From: Eucalyptus grandis
Taxonomy: Eukaryota > Streptophyta > Magnoliopsida > Myrtales > Myrtaceae
Direction of reading: 5' to 3'
DNA: 64,000 bases
Assembly (NCBI RefSeq): GCF_016545825.1
Contig: NC_052619.1
Coordinates: 5,657,501-5,721,500 of the forward strand
Both the position numbers and the translations under genes were made by a program. Shown here in pieces: positions 1 through 12,203 of this stretch. Each line of letters opens with the position of its first letter. The stretch's first letter is position 1. A model generated the notes under the pieces. It was not told the DNA's origin. It did no database searches and saw only the letters and a list, made by a program, of their open reading frames with translations.

Positions 1-1620
1 GATCTGTGGTAAAATCTTACTTTTTAACATATTATACTTTATGAGTCCTCACAGGAACTAACCTACAAAGTTTAGAAGGTACCGACTTGTCATTATTTGA
101 AGAAGCAATGACAAGGATGGTCCCCAAGCTTCGCTTCAATGTCTAATGTTATCCTCGACATTTTTTATTCATTAAATTCCTTCACTTTCGTAAATATGTT
201 TTATGTAGCCCTTCCGATAAGTATATCACCAAATCAATGCATTTTCCTAATGTGGACTACCACGAAAACATTTATTGGGTTAATAAAATAATGTGAACTG
301 CCAAGTCGTTGTTCCAAATTGTTGGGAAAACGGATTCCCAAAAATAGCTATTCGACACTCAATTGAACCCCAAAAACAACGAATGTGGAAGCGTGCCCAA
401 GAAATACGTGTTACACCGATCATAAGATACATTACGGAGTCGAACGTACATTTTCTTTCACAGATCAAACACCGATATTGAAGTTGAAGAAAGAATACCA
501 ATACTGTTCTTGAAGAGAAGTGTAGAAAAGAAAAATCAGAGAACGTAAAATTGAGAGAGCGCAATCCTCATAAAACCATATTCTCTATTTTTCAAAAAAT
601 GCATCTTATTTGATAACCAACTAATTAGATAACCAACTGCTATCCTCCATGGGCCCTACACTTACGGGCCGGGTTTTGGGCCCAACATAGGCGGACGGGC
701 CTAAGTAGGCCCATCATACATAAAAACCCATCACAAATAGATAATTTCCTTTTTCTTTCATTCGTGGGCCAAAATGATGAGAGAAATGTGACGGAGAGCC
801 GCACGATAGCCTAACAGAAATTATATTCAAATCAATTAAGTTTTTTAAAATTTCTAATAGCAAGTATTGGGTGGTTTTTTTAAAGTTCAAGGTCTATATA
901 AGAAAAAAAAGTTTGAGGATCATATTCAATATTAAAAAGAAAAAAAAAATCAAAAACCCTTCGTATCAATATCCTAAACTTGAAAGGATTGGTAGTTCGC
1001 TGAATCAATTAGTAAGTATTGATCTTCACAAATAGTAACTTTTCATGATGCAAAATTGAATTTTGTATCTATTTGAGACTACGGTTTTTAAATATGATTA
1101 TTCAGTAAATTTCAATGAGGAGAAGTATGATCCCTAACTTAAGAATGTTATGTATAAAAAAAAAAAAGTTTCAATATGCTAAATATTTAGTATAAGTAAC
1201 TTTCAAGTCAAATCAGTTATCTATATTACTTTTTAAGCCAGAGATTTTTAATTTGGTGTCGCATTATTTGCAGTTCTCGACTAATCATTTTCAACATCAA
1301 TTTACAATGAAAAAAGATCACCTAACGGCACCCCCGCCGCTTTGGAAAAGAGACCCTACCTTCTTAGCCTTTAAATTTCGAAAGAAACTGGTCAAAGAAA
1401 ATATTTCTTATTGAGGACTTTCGTAATTTCACAATGAGATTTGAATATAATATATAAAATAAAGAAAAAGATAGATGTGAAGAAAACCAACAAAACACCC
1501 ACAATAATGCGAAATTCATGATTTGCAACTATTTACGATCACCAATCTCCAATCATGATTGAGAAGTCAAATCGAGCAAACATGGCTCAAAACTCAAGTT
1601 TGGTGGATCAAAAATATTTA
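1..1620. other. AT-rich intergenic DNA, no gene seen
   Basis: Only short open frames occur here. The opposed pair near 280-564 overlaps on both strands and has no recognisable motif. The stretch is A/T-rich with homopolymer runs and no splice-linked coding exons. I see no RNA gene. Confidence 0.6.
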
Positions 1621-2340
1621 TGGCCTGTTTAGTAACCGGTTAAATAGTGCTAATTTCTATTTTTTTTTGTTTTCGACAGTAAATTTGGAACATAAACATA
1701 TTTAGTAAAATTTTTATTCTCGAAAATAATTTGGAACAAAATCAAGAATATAAAAGTAAAAAAAAGTTGATTCTTATTCCTGAGAACAATTCTAGAATCA
1801 AACCCATACTTTCTCTTTTTATTTTCTTTTTTCTTGTTCTTCTTCCCTTTTCTTCTTCTTCATCTATTACCACCGCCGCAGTTGCCATTTGCCGCCCACT
1901 GCCATGGTTGCCATCTGCCACCCATCGCTCCCAATCATCGACAACTGGTCAGGCGAGCTCACCGAAAGCAAGCCCAACTACCGGCGAGGCTTGATTGATA
2001 GGGTCAACCTCGTTGAGGGCTGTCGATGCTCTAGTGAGCTCATCGGCCCTCGTCTGGTTGGTCGATAGTTATCCCAAGGCCGACGATTAGCCACTTGAAG
2101 AAGAAGAATAGGAGAAAGAAAGAAAAAAAGTAATAAAGTTATTCAAAAATTAAAAGAAAATGATTTAGAGTATAATTTTTTAGCACGGTACCAAACGCAA
2201 TTTTATTTCGAGAATTGAAATTTTTTACAATTATTAAATAGCTTAAAATGCTTAAAAATTATTTTTTTGAAACATAATAAAAAATAATTATTTATAATCA
2301 GAAATTGTTTTTAAGAATAAAAATGTTACCACATGCGCTC
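1621..2340. mobile_element. PIF/Harbinger-like MITE
   Basis: A 720-bp element flanked by TTA (1618-1620 and 2341-2343). The left end reads GGCCTGTTTAGTAACC and the right end is a degenerate inverted copy ending GTTACCACATGCGCTC. Inside is the layout shared by several elements here: a pyrimidine-rich tract near 1810-1865, a GC-rich core at about 1870-2090 and a purine tract near 2095-2130. The 3-bp T/A target duplication and GTTTGGTAAC-like ends are typical of Tourist/PIF-Harbinger MITEs. The 87-residue open frame at 1731-1994 crosses the core and looks incidental. Confidence 0.55.
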
Positions 2341-3840
2341 TTAATAGGCATGACGACCATCATGTGCTTCACAACTCAAAAGATCTCGTGCCCATGGCGG
2401 TCGCTAGTTCAAAATGACTGATCATGGCTCCAAGTTCGAGTAGCTATGGCACCTGCAAACTTGAGCTTAGATGTACTTGATTGCCGCACGCCATTAGCTT
2501 GAGCTTTGCAATTATGGTGGCCCCCCTCCAAATTTGTCTTCATTTACATTCTTTAAATATGGCCCCACATAATGAGTTGAGCAAATCATAACATGACATG
2601 TGTATTTCGACGTTGGTATCAATAATTTAGCAAGACATGTCAACAAAAATCAGCCCACAAGAAAAAGGTACGGCCGGAGGACGCACAAAGACATTTTCTC
2701 AAAGGTTGAAAGAGGCTTTTCACGCACCCACACATATAGAGGGCTATTTTAATTTCCGAACAAGAAGAAACTGAAGGATCAAGGATCGAATGTAACGTCA
2801 TACCTTAGAAAAAAAGCAAAGAACACAAAACCTTCTTACCCCACATTCTCAAATCCGGTCAAGGCGCGATCGTTAGAAATTCAGCGCCGACGGTGCCGTC
2901 ATGCTAGCCGCGCTCCCCTCCAAGCTCCTTCGCAATAATAATCTAAGCAATTAAATTAATTCGATCCCCCGTTGGTCTCTGGTGTCGTTTTAAAAGTAAA
3001 AGTCCTGGAAATGCTTTGAAATGGAAGACCCCCTAAGAAGCTTCCGAGCAATTTCCTCAAAGAACAAAGGGAGAAATTTACAAGAATACGGCGTGCCGAC
3101 TTGTTTGAATCGGGATTCCAATGAGATCGAAGGCCGTATGTTTAGTCTCACCAACTACGTACAAGGTGCTTTGCACGAGAGCAGCCTCGTATAGGCCAAA
3201 GATCGGAAACCGACCGATTCATGAGGCTTTTGATATTGCATTCCTTTGTATTTGTTTGGTCGTGTAGAGAAAGGAGGCTCTAGGACCACCACAAAACCGG
3301 GCTTTTGCGTTTGTGCCCTCTAAATGCCGAAAATTAAAAGGAAAATGCTACAAAGTTACTTGACTTTTTTTTTCCTTATATGTCAATCAATTATCTACGT
3401 TTGAAAAATATTTCATAATTCATGGAAACATTTAAATATAAATTGTTGTCGATAATAAAATATTTTTCATTAGCTAAGTAATCATTTTTAAAAAGATATA
3501 ATCCAAAAAAATTTCTCCATTTCACACATATCAAGTAATATACTATCGTATTAAAAATGCTTCCAAAAAATTACGAGAAAATGATCAAGATGAAGACGCT
3601 TATCATTAATCGGATTATTTAGTCAAAGGTTTTGAAAAATAAAAAATAAAAAAATGGAGAGGACCGCGTGAGCCTCATTTCTCCGGCCTGGATGCTTCCT
3701 CCCCCCGAAACGCAATTTCCATCCCTCAATTTTCAATTCAAAACCGAAAGACGTTCAAACGACGACAAAAAATAAAAAAACAAAATTTTATAAATAAAAT
3801 AAAGGAATTCAAACCCGAATCCTTCCCCGTCATTCCCATT
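2341..3840. other. Intergenic DNA upstream of the VAMP gene
   Basis: No open frame or splice-linked exon is supported. The sequence is A/T-rich with a modestly GC-richer patch around 2860-3250. It runs into the promoter of the R-SNARE gene. No RNA gene or clear repeat was recognised. Confidence 0.55.
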
Positions 3841-3852
3841 TTGCCCTCCAAC

Positions 3853-3860
3853 TATAAATA
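3853..3860 (+). promoter_or_regulatory. TATA box of the VAMP72 gene
   Basis: TATAAATA lies about 360 bp before the start codon at 4218. It is followed at a plausible distance by a pyrimidine-rich leader with CT repeats (about 3960-3993), a GCC-triplet run (about 4042-4065) and a TCTCC pentamer run (about 4078-4103). Such CT-rich leaders are common in highly expressed plant housekeeping genes. Assignment rests on sequence and position only. Confidence 0.6.
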
Positions 3861-3958
3861 CCATAAATTCCAGCGCCACCGTCCGCCACCCCTCGTACTT
3901 TCTCTCTCTAAAAATCTCCCCATTTCTGCGAGAAATCGCTTTCATTCTCGCCCGCCTC

Positions 3959-4103
3959 TTTCTCTCTCTATCTCCATCTCTCTCTCTCTCTCTCCTGGAT
4001 CAAGCCGAAATCTCTCTGCTCAATCCCTCTCCGATCCGATCTCCGCCGCCGCCGCCGCCGCCGTCGCTGGACCTCGATCTCCTCTCCTCTCCTCTCCTCT
4101 CCT
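3959..4103 (+). repeat. Simple repeats in the VAMP72 5' leader
   Basis: Three adjacent low-complexity runs, (CT)n, (GCC)n and (CTCCT)n, lie between the TATA box and the start codon. They create open frames on both strands (for example 3841-4236) that are not supported as genes. Confidence 0.7.
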
Positions 4104-4217
4104 CCGCCGCGGAGCTCTCCGGCGATCCCGCCTCGCTTCGGCTTTAGGGTTTTCCCCTTTCCCCCGGGGTGGTCGCGATTTCGGCGAGGCATTGTTTCGG
4201 ATTTCGCGGGGGGATCC

Positions 4218-7200
4218 ATGGGTCAACAGTCGCTGATCTACAGCTTCGTGGCGCGGGGGACGGTGATCCTCGCCGAGTACACGGAGTTCACCGGCAATTT
4301 CACCTCCATCGCCTCCCAGTGCCTCCAGAAGCTCCCCGCCACCAACAACAAGTTCACCTACAACTGCGACGGCCACACCTTCAACTACCTCGTCGAGAAC
4401 GGATTCAGTACGTCCCTCCTCCCCCCCGCCCCTCCCTTGTCGCGTGTTTTGAATCCGTTCGCCTCGCGTCTGGTTGGGGCGGATTGGCGGTGCCGGTCGG
4501 GTTTTTGGTTGGTTAGGTTAGGTTTGGCGTGGGGATCTGTGCGCGATCTGGCGGTTTGGTAAGGTTTCCGGTGTCTGGATACGGAATCGAGGTTGATCTC
4601 GATCTCGTGGGGTTTTTGTGATATGACTCGGGTTTGGTAGCCGATTCTCTTCGATTCGTTGTGCGCCTCCGGATCTATGCAATTCCGTTGTCATTTTGTT
4701 TTCTCTGGAGTTCAAATTTGGATGGAGCGATCCAAGGTGCGATCTGCTCATTTGTCTTGAGAGAAGGAGTTGATGCCTAAGTTTTGTTGTGTTCTGCGTT
4801 TTGGCTGTTTTTGAATTTCAAAAGATCGAAAATTTCTTCAAATAAGACAATAATCTCTAGGTTAATTTGGATGGAATGGTCCAAGGTGTGATCTGTTCAT
4901 TTGTGTTGAGAGAAGAAGTTGATGCCTAAGTTTTGTTGTGTTTTGTGTTTTGGCTGTTTTGAATTTCAAAAGATCGAAAAGTTCTTCAAATAAGACAATA
5001 ATCTATAGGTTAATTTTAATATTAATGATATATGGCCTGGTGCTCCTATCGGCTGAACCTCGATACTGCTTTAAAGAAGTTTTGAGAAATGAATCTCGAT
5101 TTCAATACGAAAGGAACTTTACAGAAATTAATTTTTCATGTAAATGCCATTGTTTGAAATGTTATTTCTGCAGCGCATTCATAAATTGAGTTGTGAAAGT
5201 GAAAATGGGGTGGAAGGAGGGAATTTGGAATGTAGCGGTTTAGATTCTGGCGAATAAGAAAGAACCTGCCGTGAGGAAACTACTGTGAGCTAGAATACTA
5301 ACTTAATGTTCTCCTAATTTTCCTTTTTGAAGCTACATACTGTGTGTCTTACAAATTGACTGCTGGATTGAGATAAAATATGTGCGACTTTTGTCTTGCC
5401 TCAATGACAATCCTTGTAGTTTAATTATTTATCTGTTTGCCATTTGAGGATTGAATCCTTTACACATGCTTTGTTTTTCTTTCGTTTTCCTTTTGGATGG
5501 CGCTTTTTTATATCTTTTAAATTTTTTGGAGTAGGGGGGTGGGGATGTTGATTTTTGCAGCCTCTGGGTTTTCAAGTTTAACCATTCTGATGTAGCAAAA
5601 TGAAGCTTTATCGTTTGAGAAGTTGCTTACCTAGTGTCTGAGGGTGAAAAATTTCCAAATCTAAGCTAGTATATCTGTGTGGTGTCTCCTATTCTGTGTG
5701 AATTATAATGAAATTTTATTTTTCATCTTTGATCCTCTTTGCTTATGAACTTGCTATATTCTCATTGAATCTGTATGCGTTTTGGAAGATATTGGTGTTA
5801 TGCTGATCTGGCTTAGTAATGACTCTGTACCATTTGCAACCTGGATTTACGACTTGAAAATTTTGGCAAACTCGGACCTGATACTGCTTGTTTGATTTTT
5901 AAGCTGCCACCATGCTGATTGCTTTCTACCCTTAATCCTTTAAATGTAGACAGTACTCCTATCTCCATGATAATATATGATTTTACTGCGTCTCTGTGTT
6001 GTACAGAACTCTGTGCTATCTTTTCTTTTCTACTTTGTCATAACTTATGGATGATTTCATTTATTTTTTATTTTTGATCATTAGTGATTAGATCTTAATT
6101 TTCTGCAAGTGTCTTTAACTTAAGTTAGTAGAATTTCCGGACATAACCTTTTATATTCTGATTGAAGCTGCGACATCCACTTTATTTTGTCCTGTCCTAT
6201 TAATCTGTGTGAATTAACTTTTATGGTGGGTTCTTGCAGCCTATTGCGTAGTTGCAGCTGAATCTGCTGGCAGACAGATTCCCATTGCTTTCTTGGAAAG
6301 AATCAAGGATGACTTCAACAAAAGATATGGTGGAGGAAAAGCTACAACAGCTGCTGCCAACAGCCTGAACAGAGAATTTGGGTACGCACTTTGATCTTGC
6401 TATCTTTAAATGGAGAAATTGGTGTTTGAGCTTGTTGATTGATTGCATGTACTTACCCTGTGATTCTTTCTCAGTCCCAAGTTGAAGGAACACATGCAAT
6501 ACTGCGTTGACCATCCCGAAGAAATCAGCAAGCTTGCGAAAGTGAAAGCTCAAGTATCTGAAGTTAAAGGTGTTATGATGGAAAATATTGAAAAGGTATG
6601 GAGCTTCTATTTATTTGCTCAAAAAAATTAATTGGTTGCTTTTTGCCTCTTTGATGGGTTATATCTTTGGGTGATGGTCTGATGATTAACTTTAGTGATG
6701 TGGTGTTCCTAAATTTTTATTTCTTTCAGGTTCTTGACCGGGGTGAGAAGATTGAGCTGCTGGTTGATAAAACTGAGAACCTTCGCTCTCAGGTTAGTCA
6801 GATCGAATTTATGGCTAATGACACTGTCATTGTAGTTTGTGGTTATATTTGCAGAAGTGAGTGTCCCTGTGTAAGTATGGCTCTAGATGTTTTTGGTTTC
6901 TGTTTGGAGATAACTAGAATGCCAGCAAATGGAGGGCCTCATTATATGACGAATGGCTGCGTTGTCCGTCTCTGCATGTCCCATTATTGGCAACTCGTTG
7001 GGTCTTTGCAGAATGCTGGCAAACAGAGGGCCTCATTATATGACGAATGGCTGTGTTGTCTTTCTCTGCATGTCCCATTGTTGGCAACTCGTTGGGTGCA
7101 AAGATTAACTGCCGTTTTCTATTGTAAAAGGGATCCCATGTTTGCCTATTCTAAATGACCGATGTGATGCAGGCACAAGATTTCAAGCAACAGGGAACAA

Positions 7201-7316
7201 AGATAAGGAGGAAGATGTGGCTTCAGAACATGAAGATTAAGTTGATTGTCTTGGGGATCATCGTTGCCTTGATACTTATCATTATTCTATCCGTTTGCCA
7301 TGGATTCAAATGTTAG
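4218..7316 (+). CDS. VAMP72-type R-SNARE, complete, five exons
   Basis: Longin-type vesicle-associated membrane protein of the VAMP721/722/726 group, a vesicle R-SNARE for secretory fusion at the plasma membrane, cell plate or endosomes. Exons: 4218-4407, 6240-6381, 6475-6595, 6730-6792 and 7173-7316, all GT-AG and frame-consistent, giving 219 residues, the usual family length. The protein begins [20 protein letters not shown] and has a longin domain (about 1-120). An R-SNARE coiled coil (about 125-185) carries the zero-layer arginine at residue 155 in [12 protein letters not shown] single C-terminal membrane anchor (about 194-213) ends CHGFKC. Start choice is firm: first ATG of the conserved N terminus. 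Intron 1 (1.8 kb) carries a 149-bp tandem duplication and intron 4 a spaced 85-bp duplication. Which VAMP72 paralogue this is cannot be settled by eye. Confidence 0.97.
4715..5012 (+). repeat. 149-bp tandem duplication in VAMP72 intron 1
   Basis: Two adjacent copies, about 4715-4863 and 4864-5012, differ by a few substitutions and one T indel. Both contain GAGTTGATGCC-type and CTTCAAATAAGACAATAATC segments. It is a simple local duplication with no sign of coding. Confidence 0.85.
6919..7097 (+). repeat. 85-bp direct duplication in VAMP72 intron 4
   Basis: Copies at 6919-7003 and 7013-7097 share blocks such as CCTCATTATATGACGAATGG and CCCATTNTTGGCAACTCG, with about seven to nine mismatches, separated by 9 bp. 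The long open frame 6667-7158 runs through both copies only because intron 4 lacks stops; it is not a separate gene. Confidence 0.85.
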
Positions 7317-8321
7317 TCGCCAGAATTTCACGGGTACTTCCCAACTTGCTGATTGCAGCTGTTTCTGGTTTGACTGCTTCACTTGCGGAGGTCATGGGCC
7401 ATCTCGTTCTCTCCCTTTCCTCCCTCTCTGTCTCTCTCAATTTTTGGGTTTTTCCCTTTTCCCCTTTAGCCTTTCTCTCTTTACCCCGATGGCAGTCTTT
7501 TCTTCTGGGGCAAGCGTCTTGTATCGTGAATTTGGTTGTATGTGGTGGTAGTTGATTTCAGGTAGATAATTTCCTACATATGGACATATTCTCCCCAACT
7601 TTTATTTCGTATAGTATTTGAAAATCTTTAAACGCTTGATGATTGGACACTGTTTGTCCATAATGAAGCTCCTCTCTTTTTGCCTCATCACTCTATTAGT
7701 TGGGATTGCCTCAACGAATAGCTCCAGCTAACACATGAATAAGAATTTTTTTCTGTCACATCTCTCGTCTCTTGCGCTGCCCTCTGCTTCTGCAACTAGA
7801 GGTTTCCATCCATTTGCACTTGTTTTTCGCCAACATCAAGAAAGCTCGGCAATTCAAATGAGGAAAGGAATTGTTATAATTATGTATGCACCGTCAAGAT
7901 GGAAGCTGCATGTCAAGATCAGCTGAGCGCATGTAGAACTATGCCATTTTGAGATGGCTTGGCTCTGGTAGTTTGTCCCAAGTGGGTAGGTCTTTCCTCG
8001 GTAGTGACTCTTTGACTAGCCCATATCGAATAAGCTTTTATGGGGCCCCAATAATGAGCGGCCGAAAGACCTTAGGTAGACGCGGCCTTTTAATATACTA
8101 GGCACCGTAAGTTAGTTTTAATTTTGATGATGAGGTTAGATAATTCCTGTGGCTTGTAGATATTGGTCCATTCAATGTAGTATGTCCACTTGAGAAAATT
8201 TGTGCCGAGCAAAAACAAGAATCGGCGGGAAGGTCAGACCAAAGGCTTAGGCCAAGGGGGCAAAAGCTATTATAGTAGGATCATTGCCGGGCTTTGTAAT
8301 TTCATCTGCCAACATAAATCA
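7317..8321. other. 3' flank of VAMP72, no further gene
   Basis: Contains the likely 3' UTR of the R-SNARE gene (about 7317-7730), including pyrimidine-rich stretches that give overlapping spurious frames at 7295-7555. Beyond it I see no coding exon. Confidence 0.5.
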
Positions 8322-8583
8322 TTGGAGTTTGCTCCAATAGTCACTTTTTCAACATGGAAGGAGGAGGTGAAGAATTCGAATCCTCACATTCTCGGGAATT
8401 AGGATGAGGATGATATAGTTTCAGGAGTGGATTTTGACTCTCACGGGTTGAGGTGAGAACGATATAGTTTCAGGAATGGATTTCGACTCTTACGCCCTGC
8501 AAAAAGGCAGTGTAAAAGTTTGAGAGTGAGCGTTAAAGTAGGAATAGAATAAGATAAAAATAAAAATAAAAATAAAAAAAACC
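8322..8583 (+). mobile_element. tRNA-derived SINE, copy B
   Basis: Related to the SINE at 50604-50812. Shared landmarks are a tRNA-like head with a B-box-like GAATTCGAATCC near 8372, CAGGAGTGGATTTTGACT, then GTAAAAGTTTGAGAGTGAG and TTAAAGTAGGA, ending in an A-rich (TAAAAA)n tail near 8550-8580. It contains an internal duplication of about 50 bp (GATATAGTTTCAGGA at 8411 and 8470). The left limit is approximate and no target duplication was found. Confidence 0.65.
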
Positions 8584-9819
8584 CAACATACCCCCTCTAA
8601 AAAATTGATTTTCCTCTATCTGGAAAATAAGGAAAAATTCCAAATAAAGACCTAGAGTGTTTTAATTTTCTCAAATAAAGTTTTGAAGATAACATTAATC
8701 CAAATAAGAGCCTAAAATATCATAATTTTCTGAAATGGAGGTCGTAAGTGAATCTTATTTCAACTCTTAGATTTCAAATAAGAGTTGAAATAATTATGTT
8801 TGTTTAAGTAACTGCTTGACTTTTTGAGTGGTCAAGAGCATTTTAATTATTCATCTTTTTTGAATTTTTTCCTTTTTCTAATTTTTCTTTCTTCTTCGTT
8901 GGTGGTCGGCTGGCCATCAATGATGCCCCAAAGAGGGTTGGGCGAGTGTCGCCTCACTAACAGCCTATGAGGTTGGCTCTTGCTAGATCCGGGTGAGGGT
9001 TGCCTCACCAATAGTTGGCGAAGGTTGCCGAGCCTCATTGGCCCCAAGTGAGGCCGACCCTCACCAAATTTGGGCATGGTAATCTCACTTTTAGCCTACA
9101 AGGGCTTGCAAGCCCTAGTTGACCCTCACTAGCGACTGGCGAGAGTGGCCGAGCCCTTGTTGGCCCTCACTAGTGGTTGGTGGCCCTCGCTAGAAAGGGG
9201 AAAAAAGAAAAGAAAATAATTAAAATAATTAAAAATCAAAATTGTAATTAGATGAAATTGGCCTTTGATCAGTTGGAATATTTAGCAATTGACGAAGTGA
9301 AATAGTTATTTCAAAATACTTATTTGAAATAACTATGGCCACTTCATGCCTTTATTAAAATAGTCATGACTACTTTAAGCTCTTATTTGATATAAAATCT
9401 ACTTTGAATTCTTATTTGAAAAATATTCAAAAAAAAAATGAGGACGATTTGGGCCCTTAGTATGAATTTTCTTATAAAAAAAAAATGCAATCAAGCAATG
9501 CAGGTTTTTCTAGCCCCAGGAGAGAAATGTGGAAAGAGATAAGCTATGGCTCACAAATGATTCTTGTAGATTTTATTTCCCCATATCCTAGCACAAAGGA
9601 CATTGAAAGCTACAAATGGCATGACGTCACGCAAAACATTTTGTATACTGACGTTCTTCCTCGACCCTGATCTATGTCGGACATCGCCACCAAACATGAA
9701 GCATCAACACACATTGACTCTACCATGCTAACTTTTCGACCCGAAGGCATTCCCTGGCAGGACTGAACGTCATTTCCATCGTATACATCGTGGGGGTGGC
9801 TGGGGGGATCACAATAAAA
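8584..9819. other. Repeat-rich intergenic DNA and SDI 3' flank
   Basis: 8600-9480 holds a diverged repeat: A/T-rich arms around a GC-rich core at about 8890-9190 full of GCCTCAC/CTCACTAG-type motifs, resembling the cores near 14.6, 23.75, 28.9 and 58.0 kb. 9485-9819 is probably the 3' UTR of the minus-strand TPR gene. The open frames at 8847-9077 and 9485-9670 have no family match I recognise. Confidence 0.5.
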
Positions 9820-12167
9820 TCAGCATGCCACCTGATCCCGAAAGGGAGAGATCTCTTCGAAGATGGGAAGTCTCTTCGACCGAAATGGTGTCCATTGTTT
9901 CATCAAATGGTCCAGCCCTTGCACCAGAGCGTCTTCTACGCTGGATGCTGACTCTTGTGCCGATAGAGGCGATAGAGGCGACGCATGCGATGAATTTAGT
10001 TCTATGAGTAGTTCTTCAGTTCGGGCTTTTGACTTGTGATCATTGGATCCAACCATGTCACCCTGCATTACTTCGTCCAGTATCGAGCGTGCCTCGGCAA
10101 TTCGTGTTTGCTTGATCAGGCAATGACACAAGTTGCAGGCCTTGTTGGCGTCGGGGTCAATGATTTGAGCTTTACGGTAGACAACTTCGGCTGCCATATA
10201 ATTTCCTTTCTGCATGTAGGCCCAACCCAAGTTGCCCTGCATTGAGCAGAATATGTAGGGTGCAGAGAATTACTAGTAGTCCAGCATGGAATGAATGCAA
10301 TCACTAATAACGAACAACACGCTGGAGTGTCCTTGAAAAGAAGAAAAATGCACCTCTCAGAAACAGAAAAAACACACACGTCCACTGCTTAAGCATTGCC
10401 TGTGAAAAGAGTTCTTTCCCGCTACTATCAGAAACAAAAGTCCGAGGAAAATGAATAGAAAAATTGAATACCAGTATCCGGGATATCTCTTGCTTGATAG
10501 TGACCTGAAACTTCTTTCCATGAGAACGCGCCGTCTTTGTTGGCTTCCCGTTGAAGGCCTCGCCATGGTATATTGTCCAAAGCTTTTGTTTCAGTAGTTC
10601 TATCTGCTCTTCAAGTCTTCCGCATTTCTGGTAAGACTTGCCATGGTTACTTAGAAAGCAAGAAATTGAAAAAGGGAATGAAACAGAAGGCAGATGTTCC
10701 ACAAAATATCGGCTTAAAGCTGATCCACTCGCTCGTGTATCTTCTTTATTGTGAAGATAAATGGCATTATTTGAGAAGCACTTCAAATGTAGAGATCTAG
10801 AGAAGAAAATATTAGTTCTGCAAAACTTATTAACACTATCCAGGTCACAGAAAAAAGGCGATATGATGACTAGATGTGTGATCCAGCAAGACTTAATTCC
10901 ACAAGCCGATGCACAGTTTATGCCTCAGATCAGTCTAAAGTACCTTGTACAAGTCGATGAGAATGTTGTCCAGTGACTCTTGAGCTTGTTTCGAACACTG
11001 GCCTCTAAAAGATTTTATCGCTCCAATAGCTTCTTCTGTTCTATCTTGCTGTTTCATCACAATCGCCATGTCCTTAAGAGCACTATCAACCCTGTCTCCT
11101 TCATTTATAGCCTTCCAGAACAAAGCAATTGCTGCATCTGGATCCTTCTCGACCAACTGTTTAGCAGGTATAAGAAACCCGTAAATGCGAAATCATCATC
11201 CAAGAATAGTAGCTTCACATGTTCATCTAAACATTTTGACATTAGTAACCATACTTAATTGACATCGCATCATAATACATACCGGATAATGCAGGATAAT
11301 TGTCAAAAAATTTCTAAAACTATGGTGCAATAGCCAATTTAGTCCTAAACTACTGTGTCTACTTAGTCCTATTTTTTTTTTTTAATAATTTGTCAAATTA
11401 GTTTCAAACCTTCTAATGATATACCGATATAGTCATTCTGGGTAAAAATCAGCAAATCATCAAGAAATTTAAGAATTAAATTAACACAATTGGAAACTTT
11501 AGAACTAAATAAGCCGCCATACAGTAAGTATAGAAATTTTGGAGAATTTTCTTCATATAATGCAATCAACCATCTAGGGATAGAAGGGTGCACAACAAAT
11601 TTATTTAAGTGGCGTACTGTCTGGTAGAACTTTTATTACGCTTATAACTCCAAGAATTGGCCGACTGGCTAAGCATTTGATTTCCAAACACGCAGATCAC
11701 AAGTTCGAATCATGGCGTCTCCCACTCATGGTAACCCTAAGGTCTAGGTCCGCCACTTTGCAGTTGCTGCCTAAACTGGATCGGCGTGGACGGGGGCGAT
11801 TTACGTGCACAGGTAAAGATCAGCAAAATCGGAGGTTTGAATATCCATATCGTAGGGCAAATCTTCAGGATGAAAGCACAATAACTAAGGTAGTGATCAC
11901 ACCGGATAACTTAATATAATATTATACAGTTGGCTCATGAAGAATCAGTACTGATCTAAGTTAACGAGCTCCCCGGTTTCGCGCTCTGAGATCGTCTCTC
12001 TCGCCGGGGGACGACGAGGTATCGAACTTCTGCTCTGCACCCCCGCCATTTTCTCCCGTTCCCATTACCACGCCATGTGATTTCCAATCACAGGGAAGGT
12101 GTCCGTGCCGAATCGCGGAATCCGAAGAACCAAAAGAGAAGAAGGGACGGCGAAATTCGGAGTACGA

Positions 12168-12203
<36 letters not shown>

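Noticed and set aside
280..564. Opposed 94- and 62-residue frames
   Set aside because: No motifs, no linked exons, and mutual overlap on both strands.
3841..4376. Open frames on both strands over the VAMP72 leader and exon 1
   Set aside because: Products of CT, GCC and TCTCC simple repeats and of exon 1 read in other frames.
11657..11720. Possible functional tRNA gene
   Set aside because: A- and B-box-like motifs are present but no acceptor-stem pairing or complete cloverleaf; better read as a SINE head.
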